Source of the DNA: Sipunculus nudus
Lineage: Eukaryota > Annelida > Sipuncula > Golfingiida > Sipunculidae
Assembly (NCBI GenBank): GCA_026874595.1
Contig: CM049320.1
Coordinates: forward strand, 4,467,464-4,531,463
DNA: 64,000 nt
Direction of reading: 5' to 3'
Below are positions 34,471 through 47,395 of this stretch, in pieces. The number at the start of each line of letters is the position of its first letter. Within the stretch, counting starts at the first letter, position 1. The notes beneath the pieces are model-generated. The model did no database searches. It was not told the origin of the DNA and saw nothing but the letters and a program-made list of their open reading frames with translations. The translations under genes were made by a program, and so were the position numbers.

Positions 34471-36630
34471 GGGTACTGGTCAGCTGTGACAGGAGTGAAT
34501 GGGTACTGGTCAGCAGTGACACGAGTGAATGGGTACTGGTCAGCTGTGACAGGAGTGAATGGGTACTGGTCAGTGGTGACAGGTGTGAATGGGTACTGGT
34601 CAGTATTGACAAGAGTGAATGGGTACTGGTCCACAGTGACAGGAGTGAATGGGTACTAGTCAGTACTGACAAGAGTAAATGGGTACTGGTCAGTATTGAC
34701 AAGAGTGAATGGGTACTAGTCAGTACTGACAAGAGTAAATGGGTACTGGTCAGCAGTGACACGAGTGAATGGGTACTGGTCAGCAGTGACACGAGTGAAT
34801 GGGTACTGGTCAGCTGTGACAGGAGTGAATGGGTACTAGTCAGTACTGACAAGAGTAAATGGGTACTGGTCAGCAGTGACACGAGTGAATGGGTACTGGT
34901 CAGCTGTGACAGGAGTGAATGGGTACTGGTCAGCAGTGACAGGAGTGAATGGGTACTAGTCAGTACTGACAAGAGTAAATGGGTACTGGTCAGCAGTGAC
35001 ACGAGTGAATGGGTACTGGTCAGCTGTGACAGGAGTGAATGGGAACTGGTCAGCTGTGACAGGAGTGAATGGGTACTAGTCAGTACTGACAAGAGTGAAT
35101 GGGTACTGGTCAGCAGTGACAGGAGTGAATGGGTACTAGTCAGTACTGACAAGAGTGAATGGGTACTGGTCAGCTGTGACAGGAGTGAATGGGAACTGGT
35201 CAGCTGTGACAGGAGTGAATGGGTACTAGTCAGTACTGACAAGAGTGAATGGGTACTGGTCAGCAGTGACAGGAGTGAATGGGTACTAGTCAGTACTGAC
35301 AAGAGTGAATGGGTACTGGTCAGCAGTGACAGGAGTGAATGGGTACTGGTCAGCTGTGACACGAGTGAATGGGTACTGGTCAGCAGTGACAGGAGTGAAT
35401 GGGTACTAGTCAGTACTGACAGGAGTGAAGGGGTACTGGTCAGCTTTGACAGGAGTGAATGGGTACTGGTCAGTGGTGACAGGAGTGAATGGGTACTGGT
35501 CAGCTGTGACAGGAGTGAATGGGTACTAGTCAGAACTGACAAGAGTAAATGGGTACTGGTCAGCTGTGACAGGAGTGAATGGGTACTGGTCAGCAGTGAC
35601 ACGAGTGAATGGGTACTGGTCAGCTGTGACAGGAGTGAATGGGTACTGGTCAGTGGTGACAGGTGTGAATGGGTACTGGTCAGTATTGACAAGAGTGAAT
35701 GGGTACTGGTCCACAGTGACAGGAGTGAATGGGTACTAGTCAGTCCTGACAAGAGTAAATGGGTACTGGTCAGTATTGACAAGAGTGAATGGGTACTAGT
35801 CAGTACTGACAAGAGTAAATGGGTACTGGTCAGCAGTGACACGAGTGAATGGGTACTGGTCAGCAGTGACACGAGTGAATGGGTACTGGTCAGCTGTGAC
35901 AGGAGTGAATGGGTACTAGTCAGTACTGACAAGAGTAAATGGGTACTGGTCAGCAGTGACACGAGTGAATGGGTACTGGTCAGCTGTGACAGGAGTGAAT
36001 GGGTACTGGTCAGCAGTGACAGGAGTGAATGGGTACTAGTCAGTACTGACAAGAGTAAATGGGTACTGGTCAGCAGTGACACGAGTGAATGGGTACTGGT
36101 CAGCTGTGACAGGAGTGAATGGGAACTGGTCAGCTGTGACAGGAGTGAATGGGTACTAGTCAGTACTGACAAGAGTGAATGGGTACTGGTCAGCAGTGAC
36201 AGGAGTGAATGGGTACTAGTCAGTACTGACAAGAGTGAATGGGTACTGGTCAGCTGTGACAGGAGTGAATGGGAACTGGTCAGCTGTGACAGGAGTGAAT
36301 GGGTACTAGTCAGTACTGACAAGAGTGAATGGGTACTGGTCAGCAGTGACAGGAGTGAATGGGTACTAGTCAGTACTGACAAGAGTGAATGGGTACTGGT
36401 CAGCAGTGACAGGAGTGAATGGGTACTGGTCAGCTGTGACACGAGTGAATGGGTACTGGTCAGCAGTGACAGGAGTGAATGGGTACTAGTCAGTACTGAC
36501 AGGAGTGAAGGGGTACTGGTCAGCTTTGACAGGAGTGAATGGGTACTGGTCAGTGGTGACAGGAGTGAATGGGTACTGGTCAGCTGTGACAGGAGTGAAT
36601 GGGTACTAGTCAGAACTGACAAGAGTAAAT
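34471..36630. repeat. Higher-order repeat 1: two 1,080-base copies (36 units each)
   Basis: 34471-35550 and 35551-36630 match unit by unit. Shared rare variants include TCCACAGTGAC (34631/35711), GGGAACTGGT (35041/36121), GAAGGGGTAC with CAGCTTTGAC (35428/36508) and CAGAACTGAC (35531/36611). I saw one base difference (CAGTACTGAC against CAGTCCTGAC at 35731). A third, partial copy starts at 37351. Confidence 0.9.
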
Positions 36631-37620
36631 GGGTACTGGTCAGTACTGACAAGAGTGAATGGGTACTGGTCAGCTGTGACACGAGTGAATGGGTACTGGT
36701 CAGCAGTGACAGGAGTGAATGGGTACTGGTCAGCAGTGACAGGAGTGAATGGGTACTGGTCAGCTGTGACAGGAGTGAATGGGTACTGGTCAGTACTGAC
36801 AAGAGTAAATGGGTACTGGTCAGTATTGACAGGAATGAATGGGTACTGGTCAGTATTGACAAAAGTGAATGGGTACTGGTCAGTACTTACAAGAGTAAAT
36901 GGGTACTGGTCAGTATTGACAAGAGTGAATGGGTACTAGTCAGTACTGACAAGAGTAAATGGGTACTGGTCAGTATTGACAGGAATGAATGGGTACTGGT
37001 CAGTATTGACAAGAGTAAATGGGTACTGGTCAGTACTGACAAGAGTAAATGGGTACTGGTCAGTACTGACAAGAGTAAATGGGTACTGGTCAGTACTGAC
37101 AAGAGTAAATGGGTACTGGTCAGCAGTGACAGGAATGAATGGGTACTGGTCAGTATTGACAAGAGTAAATGGGTACTAGTCAGTACTGACAAGAGTAAAT
37201 GGGTACTGGTCAGCAGTGACAGGAATGAATGGGTACTGGTCAGTATTGACAAGAGTGAATGGGTACTGGTCAGTACTGACAAGAGTAAATGGGTACTGGT
37301 CAGCAGTGACAGGAATGAATGGGTACTGGTCAGTACTGACAAGAGTAAATGGGTACTGGTCAGCTGTGACAGGAGTGAATGGGTACTGGTCAGCAGTGAC
37401 ACTAGTGAATGGGTACTGGTCAGCTGTGACAGGAGTGAATGGGTACTGGTCAGTGGTGACAGGTGTGAATGGGTACTGGTCAGTATTGTCAAGAGTGAAT
37501 GGGTACTGGTCCACAGTGACAGGAGTGAATGGGTACTAGTCAGTACTGACAAGAGTAAATGGGTACTGGTCAGTATTGACAAGAGTGAATGGGTACTAGT
37601 CAGTACTGACAAGAGTAAAT

Positions 37621-40140
37621 GGGTACTGGTCAGCAGTGACACGAGTGAATGGGTACTGGTCAGCTGTGACACGAGTGAATGGGTACTGGTCAGCAGTGAC
37701 ACAAGTGAATGGGTACTGGTCAGCTGTGACAGGAGTGAATGGGTACTAGTCAGTACTGACAAGAGTAAATGGGTACTGGTCAGCAGTGACACGAGTGAAT
37801 GGGTACTGGTCAGCTGTGACAGGAGTGAATGGGTACTGGTCAGCAGTGACAGGAGTGAATGGGTACTAGTCAGTACTGACAAGAGTAAATGGGTACTGGT
37901 CAGCAGTGACACGAGTGAATGGGTACTGGTCAGCTGTGACAGGAGTGAATGGGAACTGGTCAGCTGTGACAGGAGTGAATGGGTACTAGTCAGTACTGAC
38001 AAGAATGAATGGGTACTGGTCAGCAGTGACAGGAGTGAATGGGTACTAGTCAGTACTGACAAGAGTAAATGGGTACTGGTCAGTACTGACAAGAGTGAAT
38101 GGGTACTGGTCAGCTGTGACACGAGTGAATGGGTACTGGTCAGCAGTGACAGGAGTGAATGGGTACTGGTCAGCAGTGACAGGAGTGAATGGGTACTGGT
38201 CAGCTGTGACAGGAGTGAATGGGTACTGGTCAGTGGTGACAGGAGTGAATGGGTACTGGTCAGTATTGACAAGAGTGAATGGGTACTAGTCAGTACTTAC
38301 AAGAGTAAATGGGTACTGGTCAGTATTGACAAGAGTGAATGGGTACTAGTCAGTACTGACAAGAGTAAATGGGTACTGGTCAGTATTGACAGGAATGAAT
38401 GGGTACTGGTCAGTATTGACAAGAGTAAATGGGTACTGGTCAGTACTGACAAGAGTAAATGGGTACTGGTCAGTACTGACAAGAGTAAATGGGTACTGGT
38501 CAGTACTGACAAGAGTAAATGGGTACTGGTCAGCAGTGACAGGAATGAATGGGTACTGGTCAGTATTGACAAGAGTAAATGGGTACTAGTCAGAACTGAC
38601 AAGAGTAAATGGGTACTGGTCAGCAGTGACAGGAATGAATGGGTACTGGTCAGTATTGACAAGAGTGAATGGGTATTGGTCAGTACTTACAAGAGTAAAT
38701 GGGTACTGGTCAGCAGTGACAGGAATGAATGGGTACTGGTCAGTACTGACAAGAGTAAATGGGTACTGGTCAGTACTGACAAGAGTAAATGGGTACTGGT
38801 CAGTACTGACAAGAGTAAATGGGTACTGGTCCGTACTGACAAGAGTAAATGGGTACTGGTCAGTACTGACAAGAGTAAATGGGTACTGGTCAGCAGTGAC
38901 ACGAGTGAATGGGTACTGGTCAGCTGTGACACGAGTGAATGGGTACTGGTCAGCAGTGACACAAGTGAATGGGTACTGGTCAGCTGTGACAGGAGTGAAT
39001 GGGTACTAGTCAGTACTGACAAGAGTAAATGGGTACTGGTCAGCAGTGACACGAGTGAATGGGTACTGGTCAGCTGTGACAGGAGTGAATGGGTACTGGT
39101 CAGCAGTGACAGGAGTGAATGGGTACTAGTCAGTACTGACAAGAGTAAATGGGTACTGGTCAGCAGTGACACGAGTGAATGGGTACTGGTCAGCTGTGAC
39201 AGGAGTGAATGGGAACTGGTCAGCTGTGACAGGAGTGAATGGGTACTAGTCAGTACTGACAAGAATGAATGGGTACTGGTCAGCAGTGACAGGAGTGAAT
39301 GGGTACTAGTCAGTACTGACAAGAGTAAATGGGTACTGGTCAGTACTGACAAGAGTGAATGGGTACTGGTCAGCTGTGACACGAGTGAATGGGTACTGGT
39401 CAGCAGTGACAGGAGTGAATGGGTACTGGTCAGCAGTGACAGGAGTGAATGGGTACTGGTCAGCTGTGACAGGAGTGAATGGGTACTGGTCAGTGGTGAC
39501 AGGAGTGAATGGGTACTGGTCAGTATTGACAAGAGTGAATGGGTACTAGTCAGTACTTACAAGAGTAAATGGGTACTGGTCAGTATTGACAAGAGTGAAT
39601 GGGTACTAGTCAGTACTGACAAGAGTAAATGGGTACTGGTCAGTATTGACAGGAATGAATGGGTACTGGTCAGTATTGACAAGAGTAAATGGGTACTGGT
39701 CAGTACTGACAAGAGTAAATGGGTACTGGTCAGTACTGACAAGAGTAAATGGGTACTGGTCAGTACTGACAAGAGTAAATGGGTACTGGTCAGCAGTGAC
39801 AGGAATGAATGGGTACTGGTCAGTATTGACAAGAGTAAATGGGTACTAGTCAGAACTGACAAGAGTAAATGGGTACTGGTCAGCAGTGACAGGAATGAAT
39901 GGGTACTGGTCAGTATTGACAAGAGTGAATGGGTATTGGTCAGTACTTACAAGAGTAAATGGGTACTGGTCAGCAGTGACAGGAATGAATGGGTACTGGT
40001 CAGTACTGACAAGAGTAAATGGGTACTGGTCAGTACTGACAAGAGTAAATGGGTACTGGTCAGTACTGACAAGAGTAAATGGGTACTGGTCCGTACTGAC
40101 AAGAGTAAATGGGTACTGGTCAGTACTGACAAGAGTAAAT
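37621..40140. repeat. Higher-order repeat 2: two 1,260-base copies (42 units each)
   Basis: 37621-38880 and 38881-40140 are adjacent and look identical. Marker variants include ACACAAGTGAAT (37700/38960), CAGTACTTAC (38291/39551), GGGTATTGGT (38671/39931) and TCCGTACTGAC (38830/40090), all offset by exactly 1,260 bases. Confidence 0.9.
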
Positions 40141-40230
40141 GGGTACTGGTCAGCAGTGACAGGAATGAATGGGTACTGGTCAGTATTGACAAGAGTGAAT
40201 GGGTATTGGTCAGTACTGACAAGAGTAAAT

Positions 40231-43200
40231 GGGTACTGGTCAGTACTGACAAGAGTAAATGGGTACTGGTCAGCAGTGACAGGAATGAATGGGTACTGGT
40301 CAGTATTGACAAGAGTAAATGGGTACTGGTCAGTACTGACAAGAGTAAATGGGTACTGGTCAGTACTGACTAGAGTAAATGGATACTTGTCAGTACTGAC
40401 AAGAGTAAATGGGTACTGGTCAGCATCAACAGGAATGAATGGGTACTGGTCAGTACTGACAAGAGTAAATGGGTACTGGTCAGTACTGACAAGAGTAAAT
40501 GGGTACTGGTCAGTACTGACAAGAGTAAATGGGTACTAGTCAGAACTGACAAGAGTAAATGGGTACTGGTCAGCAGTGACAGGAATGAATGGGTACTGGT
40601 CAGTATTGACAAGAGTGAATGGGTATTGGTCAGTACTTACAAGAGTAAATGGGTACTGGTCAGCAGTGACAGGAATGAATGGGTACTGGTCAGTACTGAC
40701 AAGAGTAAATGGGTACTGGTCAGTACTGACAAGAGTAAATGGGTACTGGTCAGTACTGACAAGAGTAAATGGGTACTGGTCAGCAGTGACAGGAATGAAT
40801 GGGTACTGGTCAGTATTGACAAGAGTAAATGGGTACTGGTCAGTACTGACAAGAGTAAATGGGTACTGGTCAGTACTGACAAGAGTAAATGGGTACTGGT
40901 CAGTACTGACAAGAGTAAATGGGTACTGGTCAGCAGTGACAGGAATGAATGGGTACTGGTCAGTATTGACAAGAGTAAATGGGTACTGGTCAGTACTGAC
41001 AAGAGTAAATGGGTACTGGTCAGTACTGACAAGAGTAAATGGGTACTGGTCAGTACTGACAAGAGTAAATGGGTACTGGTCAGCAGTGACAGGAATGAAT
41101 GGGTACTGGTCAGTACTGACAAGAGTAAATGGGTACTGGTCAGTACTGACAAGAGTAAATGGGTACTGGTCAGTACTGTCAAGAGTAAATGGGTACTGGT
41201 CAGTACTGACAAGAGTAAATGGGTACTGGTCAGTACTGACAAGAGTAAATGGGTACTGGTCAGCAGTGACAGGAATGAATGGGTACTGGTCAGTATTGAC
41301 AAGAGTGAATGGGTACTGGTCAGTACTGACAAGAGTAAATGGGTACTGGTCAGTACTGACAAGAGTAAATGGGTACTGGTCAGCAGTGACAGGAATGAAT
41401 GGGTACTGGTCAGTATTGACAAGAGTGAATGGGTACTGGTCAGCAGTGACACGAGTGAATGGGTACTGGTCAGTACTGACAAGAGTAAATGGGTACTGGT
41501 CAGTACTGACAAGAGTAAATGGGTACTGTTCAGCAGTGACAGGAATGAATGGGTACTGGTCAGTATTGACAAGAGTGAATTGGTACTGGTCAGCAGTGAC
41601 ATGAGTAAATGGGTACTGATCAGCAGTGACAGGAATGAATGGGTACTGGTCAGTATTGACAAGAGTGAATGGGTACTGGTCAGTACTGACAAGAGTAAAT
41701 GGGTACTGGTCAGTACTGACAAGAGTAAATGGGTACTGGTCAGCAGTGACAGGAATGAATGGGTACTGGTCAGTACTGACAGTAAATGGGTACTGGTCAG
41801 CAGTGACAGGAATGAATGGGTACTGGTCAGTACTGACAAGAGTAAATGGGTACTGGTCAGTACTGACAAGAGTAAATGGGTACTGGTCAGTACTGACAAG
41901 AGTAAATGGGTACTGGTCAGTAATGACAAGAGTAAATGGGTACTGGTCAGCAGTGACAGGAATGAATGGGTACTGGTCAGTACTGACAAGAGTAAATGGG
42001 TACTGGTCAGTACTGACAAGAGTAAATGGGTACTGGTCAGTACTGACAAGAGTAAATGGGTACTGGTCAGTAATGACAAGAGTAAATGGGTACTGGTCAG
42101 CAGTGACAGGAATGAATGGGTACTGGTCAGTACTGACAAGAGTAAATGGGTACTGGTCAGTACTGACAAGAGTAAATGGGTACTGGTCAGTACTGACTAG
42201 AGTAAATGGATACTTGTCAGTACTGACAAGAGTAAATGGGTACTGGTCAGCATCAACAGGAATGAATGGGTACTGGTCAGTATTGACAAGAGTAAATGGG
42301 TACTGGTCAGCACTGACAAGAGTAAATGGGAACTGGTCAGTACTGACAAGAGTAAATGGGTACTGGTCAGTACTGACAAGAGTAAATGGGTACTGTTCAG
42401 CAGTGACAGGAATGAATGGGTACTGGTCAGTATTGACAAGAGTGAATGGGTACTAGTCAGTACTGACAAGAGTAAATGGGTACTGGTCAGCAGTGACAGG
42501 AATGAATGGGTACTGGTCAGTATTGACAAGAGTGAATGGGTACTGGTCAGTACTGACAAGAGTAAATGGGTACTGGTCAGTACTGACAAGAGTAAATGGG
42601 TACTGGTCAGTACTGACAAGAGTAAATGGGTACTGTTCAGCAGTGACAGGAATGAATGGGTACTGTTCAGCAGTGACAGGAATGAATGGGTACTGGTCAG
42701 TATTGACAAGAGTGAATGGGTACTAGTCAGTACTGACAAGAGTAAATGGGTACTGGTCAGCAGTGACAGGAATGAATGGGTACTGGTCAGTATTGACAAG
42801 AGTGAATGGGTACTGGTCAGTACTGACAAGAGTAAATGGGTACTGGTTAGCAGTGACAGGAATGAATGGGTACTGGTCAGTACTGACAAGAGTAAATGGG
42901 TACTGGTCAGTACTGACAAGAGTAAATGTGTACTGGTCAGTACTGACAAGAGAAAATGGGTACTGGTCAGTACTGACAAGAGTAAATGGGTACTGGTCAG
43001 CAGTGACAGGAATGAATGGGTACTGGTCAGTATTGACAAGAGTAAATGGGTACTGGTCAGTACTGACAAGAGTAAATGGGTACTGGTCAGTACTGACAAG
43101 AGTAAATGGGTACTGGTCATCAGTGACAGGAATGAATGGGTACTGGTCAGTACTGACAAGAGTAAATGGGTACTGGTCAGTACTGACAAGAGTAAATGGG

Positions 43201-45690
43201 TACTGGTCAGCAGTGACAGGAATGAATGGGTACTGGTCAGTATTGACAAGAGTAAATGGGTACTGGTCAGTACTGACAAGAGTAAATGGGTACTGGTCAG
43301 TACTGACTAGAGTAAATGGATACTTGTCAGTACTGACAAGAGTAAATGGGTACTGGTCAGCATCAACAGGAATGAATGGGTACTGGTCAGTACTGACAAG
43401 AGTAAATGGGTACTGGTCAGTACTGACAAGAGTAAATGGGTACTGGTCAGTACTGACAAGAGTAAATGGGTACTAGTCAGAACTGACAAGAGTAAATGGG
43501 TACTGGTCAGCAGTGACAGGAATGAATGGGTACTGGTCAGTATTGACAAGAGTGAATGGGTATTGGTCAGTACTTACAAGAGTAAATGGGTACTGGTCAG
43601 CAGTGACAGGAATGAATGGGTACTGGTCAGTACTGACAAGAGTAAATGGGTACTGGTCAGTACTGACAAGAGTAAATGGGTACTGGTCAGTACTGACAAG
43701 AGTAAATGGGTACTGGTCAGCAGTGACAGGAATGAATGGGTACTGGTCAGTATTGACAAGAGTAAATGGGTACTGGTCAGTACTGACAAGAGTAAATGGG
43801 TACTGGTCAGTACTGACAAGAGTAAATGGGTACTGGTCAGTACTGACAAGAGTAAATGGGTACTGGTCAGCAGTGACAGGAATGAATGGGTACTGGTCAG
43901 TATTGACAAGAGTAAATGGGTACTGGTCAGTACTGACAAGAGTAAATGGGTACTGGTCAGTACTGACAAGAGTAAATGGGTACTGGTCAGTACTGACAAG
44001 AGTAAATGGGTACTGGTCAGCAGTGACAGGAATGAATGGGTACTGGTCAGTACTGACAAGAGTAAATGGGTACTGGTCAGTACTGACAAGAGTAAATGGG
44101 TACTGGTCAGTACTGTCAAGAGTAAATGGGTACTGGTCAGTACTGACAAGAGTAAATGGGTACTGGTCAGTACTGACAAGAGTAAATGGGTACTGGTCAG
44201 CAGTGACAGGAATGAATGGGTACTGGTCAGTATTGACAAGAGTGAATGGGTACTGGTCAGTACTGACAAGAGTAAATGGGTACTGGTCAGTACTGACAAG
44301 AGTAAATGGGTACTGGTCAGCAGTGACAGGAATGAATGGGTACTGGTCAGTATTGACAAGAGTGAATGGGTACTGGTCAGCAGTGACACGAGTGAATGGG
44401 TACTGGTCAGTACTGACAAGAGTAAATGGGTACTGGTCAGTACTGACAAGAGTAAATGGGTACTGTTCAGCAGTGACAGGAATGAATGGGTACTGGTCAG
44501 TATTGACAAGAGTGAATTGGTACTGGTCAGCAGTGACATGAGTAAATGGGTACTGATCAGCAGTGACAGGAATGAATGGGTACTGGTCAGTATTGACAAG
44601 AGTGAATGGGTACTGGTCAGTACTGACAAGAGTAAATGGGTACTGGTCAGTACTGACAAGAGTAAATGGGTACTGGTCAGCAGTGACAGGAATGAATGGG
44701 TACTGGTCAGTACTGACAGTAAATGGGTACTGGTCAGCAGTGACAGGAATGAATGGGTACTGGTCAGTACTGACAAGAGTAAATGGGTACTGGTCAGTAC
44801 TGACAAGAGTAAATGGGTACTGGTCAGTACTGACAAGAGTAAATGGGTACTGGTCAGTAATGACAAGAGTAAATGGGTACTGGTCAGCAGTGACAGGAAT
44901 GAATGGGTACTGGTCAGTACTGACAAGAGTAAATGGGTACTGGTCAGTACTGACAAGAGTAAATGGGTACTGGTCAGTACTGACTAGAGTAAATGGATAC
45001 TTGTCAGTACTGACAAGAGTAAATGGGTACTGGTCAGCATCAACAGGAATGAATGGGTACTGGTCAGTATTGACAAGAGTAAATGGGTACTGGTCAGCAC
45101 TGACAAGAGTAAATGGGAACTGGTCAGTACTGACAAGAGTAAATGGGTACTGGTCAGTACTGACAAGAGTAAATGGGTACTGTTCAGCAGTGACAGGAAT
45201 GAATGGGTACTGGTCAGTATTGACAAGAGTGAATGGGTACTAGTCAGTACTGACAAGAGTAAATGGGTACTGGTCAGCAGTGACAGGAATGAATGGGTAC
45301 TGGTCAGTATTGACAAGAGTGAATGGGTACTGGTCAGTACTGACAAGAGTAAATGGGTACTGGTTAGCAGTGACAGGAATGAATGGGTACTGGTCAGTAC
45401 TGACAAGAGTAAATGGGTACTGGTCAGTACTGACAAGAGTAAATGTGTACTGGTCAGTACTGACAAGAGAAAATGGGTACTGGTCAGTACTGACAAGAGT
45501 AAATGGGTACTGGTCAGCAGTGACAGGAATGAATGGGTACTGGTCAGTATTGACAAGAGTAAATGGGTACTGGTCAGTACTGACAAGAGTAAATGGGTAC
45601 TGGTCAGTACTGACAAGAGTAAATGGGTACTGGTCATCAGTGACAGGAATGAATGGGTACTGGTCAGTACTGACAAGAGTAAATGGGTAC
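40231..45690. repeat. Higher-order repeat 3: ~2,937-base block duplicated, second copy shortened
   Basis: Copy 1 (about 40231-43167) and copy 2 (from about 43168) are offset by 2,937 bases at first, which is 98 units minus 3 because each copy holds one 27-base unit. Shared markers are GACTAGAGTAAATGGATACT, CAGCATCAACAGG, CAGTACTGTCAAG and GAATTGGTACTGG. Copy 2 lacks a 150-base (5-unit) segment around the CAGTAATGAC marker and a 270-base (9-unit) segment around TACTGTTCAG, so the offset drops to 2,787 and then 2,517. Confidence 0.87.
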
Positions 45691-46255
45691 TGGTCAGTAC
45701 TGACAAGAGTAAATGGGTACTGGTCAGCAGTGACAGGAATGAATGGGTACTGGTCAGTATTGACAAGAGTGAATGGGTCCTGGTCAGTACTGACAAGAGT
45801 AAATGGGTACTGGTCAGCAGTGACAGGAATGAATGGGTACTGGTCAGTACTGACAAGAGTAAATGGGTACTGGTCAGTACTGACAAGAGTAAATGGGTAC
45901 TGGTCAGCTGTGACAAGAGTGAATGGGTACTGGTCAGTATTGACAAGAGTGAATGGGTACTGGTCAGTATTGACAAGAGTGAATGGGTACTGGTCTGCAG
46001 TGACACGAGTGAATGGGTACTGGTCAGCACTGACAAGAGTAAATGGGTACTGGTCAGCAGTGACAGGAATGAATGGGTACTGGTCAGTACTGACAAGAGT
46101 AAATGGGTACTGGTCAGTTCTGACAAGAGTGAATGGGTACTGGTCAGTATTGACAAGAGTGAATGGGTACTAGTCAGTACTGACAAGAGTAAATGGGTAC
46201 TGGTCAGCAGTGACAGGAATGAATGGGTACTGGCCAGCAGTGACAGGAGTGAATG

Positions 46256-46653
46256 GTTCAAGTTTTATTATAGACAAAATCCACACATATTTAATTAGAT
46301 CAGAGGTCACTAAATTACTTTGTGCTGTTGATGTGATAACTTAGCAGGAAAGTGATGGATTTTGATGAAACTCAACAGAAATATTAACCAATATAATATT
46401 TCGCCTAAATTTGATTCCCAGCAAAATCTACAGATATATATTCAATGAGGTCAGAGGTCACCAGCCTACTTTATGGTTTCACTGCTTTCACTTAGCAGGA
46501 ATATTGTGGATTTTCATGAAACTCAATAGAAAATATTAACCAATAATATATCTCCCCTAAGTTTAATTCCCTCCAAAATCGATGCATATTTAATGAAGTC
46601 AGAGGTCACAAGAATTATGACGGGCATATTACGCACCCCTGTGGTGCTCTTTG
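46256..46653 (+). mobile_element. Helentron-like element, family E (E2), 5' end replaced by the minisatellite
   Basis: The body matches 6209-6725 (E1): 'TTAGCAGG', 'GTGATGGATTTT', 'CATATTTAATGA.GTCAGAGGTCAC'. The right end is ATTATGACGGGCATATTACG, then the hairpin GCACCCCTGTGGTGC, then TCTTTG. ATGACGGGCAT is the inverse of ATGCCCGTCAT at the E1 left end. The element's own left end is missing; the 30-base array abuts its interior at 46255. Confidence 0.65.
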
Positions 46654-46704
46654 TTTTCTGAATGTCCTGTATCGGCAAGATCTGTTGTCCTCAGACAACT
46701 TGTT

Positions 46705-46852
46705 GATTTGATAGCTTTATTTAACCCTTTGACCTGATTGAACCCCACATTCCTGATTTGATAGCTTTACTTAACCTTTGACCTGATTGAACCCCACATT
46801 CCTGATTTGATAGCTTTACTTAACCTTTGACCTAATTGAATTTTTGCTGCCA
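46705..46852. repeat. Three tandem copies of a ~50-base unit
   Basis: Copies begin GATTTGATAGCTTTA at 46705, 46755 and 46804 (period 50 and 49). Each contains TTTGACCTGATTGAA or a one-base variant; the first two end ACCCCACATTCCT. Confidence 0.92.
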
Positions 46853-47395
46853 GACATGTCTGTCATGTTAGATAAAATATCTAAATCCTATGTTGGCATT
46901 GTAATGAGAATAGGCTGTTGCTGACTTCATAAAAATTACAGGTCTTTGATGTTATCTGTACATGAAGGATTGATATTATGAATAATATCAAATCTGTGGT
47001 ATTATCTATCAGTGATTAACAGAATTTTCACTCATTCTTTGTACCCTTGGGTCCTTGTTGTTTAAGATAATTTCAGAATTTGTAGCATACTGTGGTTCTC
47101 TTGTTGTTTGCAAGGGTTTCAAGGGAAATTTTAGAGAAAATGTGCACAGGTTAATGGCCATTTAGAAAATAGCCGCATTTTATGATTGTTATCCACGCGA
47201 CCATGAGTGTACATTGGAAAATCAAAAGGTTAAATCTAATATTATAAATAAAGTAGATGTTATGTAACCTGAAATCAAAGACTGATGGTATATATAGTAT
47301 TAGATCTGTTAAATGATGTGCCCATAGGGGACCAGAGTTTCCATCTGTTTTTATGGGTCTCCGTCAAATTGTCAGGATTAAACATACAAATTAAA
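46853..47395. other. Intron sequence, nothing recognised
   Basis: Between the 50-base repeats and element A3. The 83-codon frame at 47285-47536 runs into A3 and is not credible. Confidence 0.45.

Larger units (their letters stand above)
34131..46255. repeat. Giant 30-base minisatellite (~404 units, 12.1 kb)
   Basis: Units keep a strict 30-base period (for example 34171-34200); two units (near 41780 and 44717) are 27 bases. Each has GGGTACTGGT, a variable CAG(CA/CT/TA/TG)xTGAC core, and an AxGAxTxAAT tail. The first ~2.5 kb is dominated by CAGCAGTGAC/GAGTGAAT; the later part by CAGTACTGAC/GAGTAAAT. The CAGTACTGAC variant makes GTCAGTACTGAC, a perfect 12-base palindrome. Because 30 is ten codons, long frames arise on both strands (up to 798 codons on the minus strand). 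Recurring variants such as TGG to TAG on the plus strand and CTGAC to CTTAC on the other create stops, arguing against coding. The array lies in the intron between exons 4 and 5. Confidence 0.97.

Noticed and set aside
34131-46255. CRISPR-like array of repeats and spacers
   Set aside because: There are no unique spacers; every 30-base unit is a variant of the same sequence. The context is a eukaryotic intron.
34466-46261. Long open frames on both strands (up to 798 codons) as giant repeat proteins
   Set aside because: They follow from a stop-poor 30-base unit. Several frames are open at once, and unit variants that introduce stops (TAG, TAA) recur freely.
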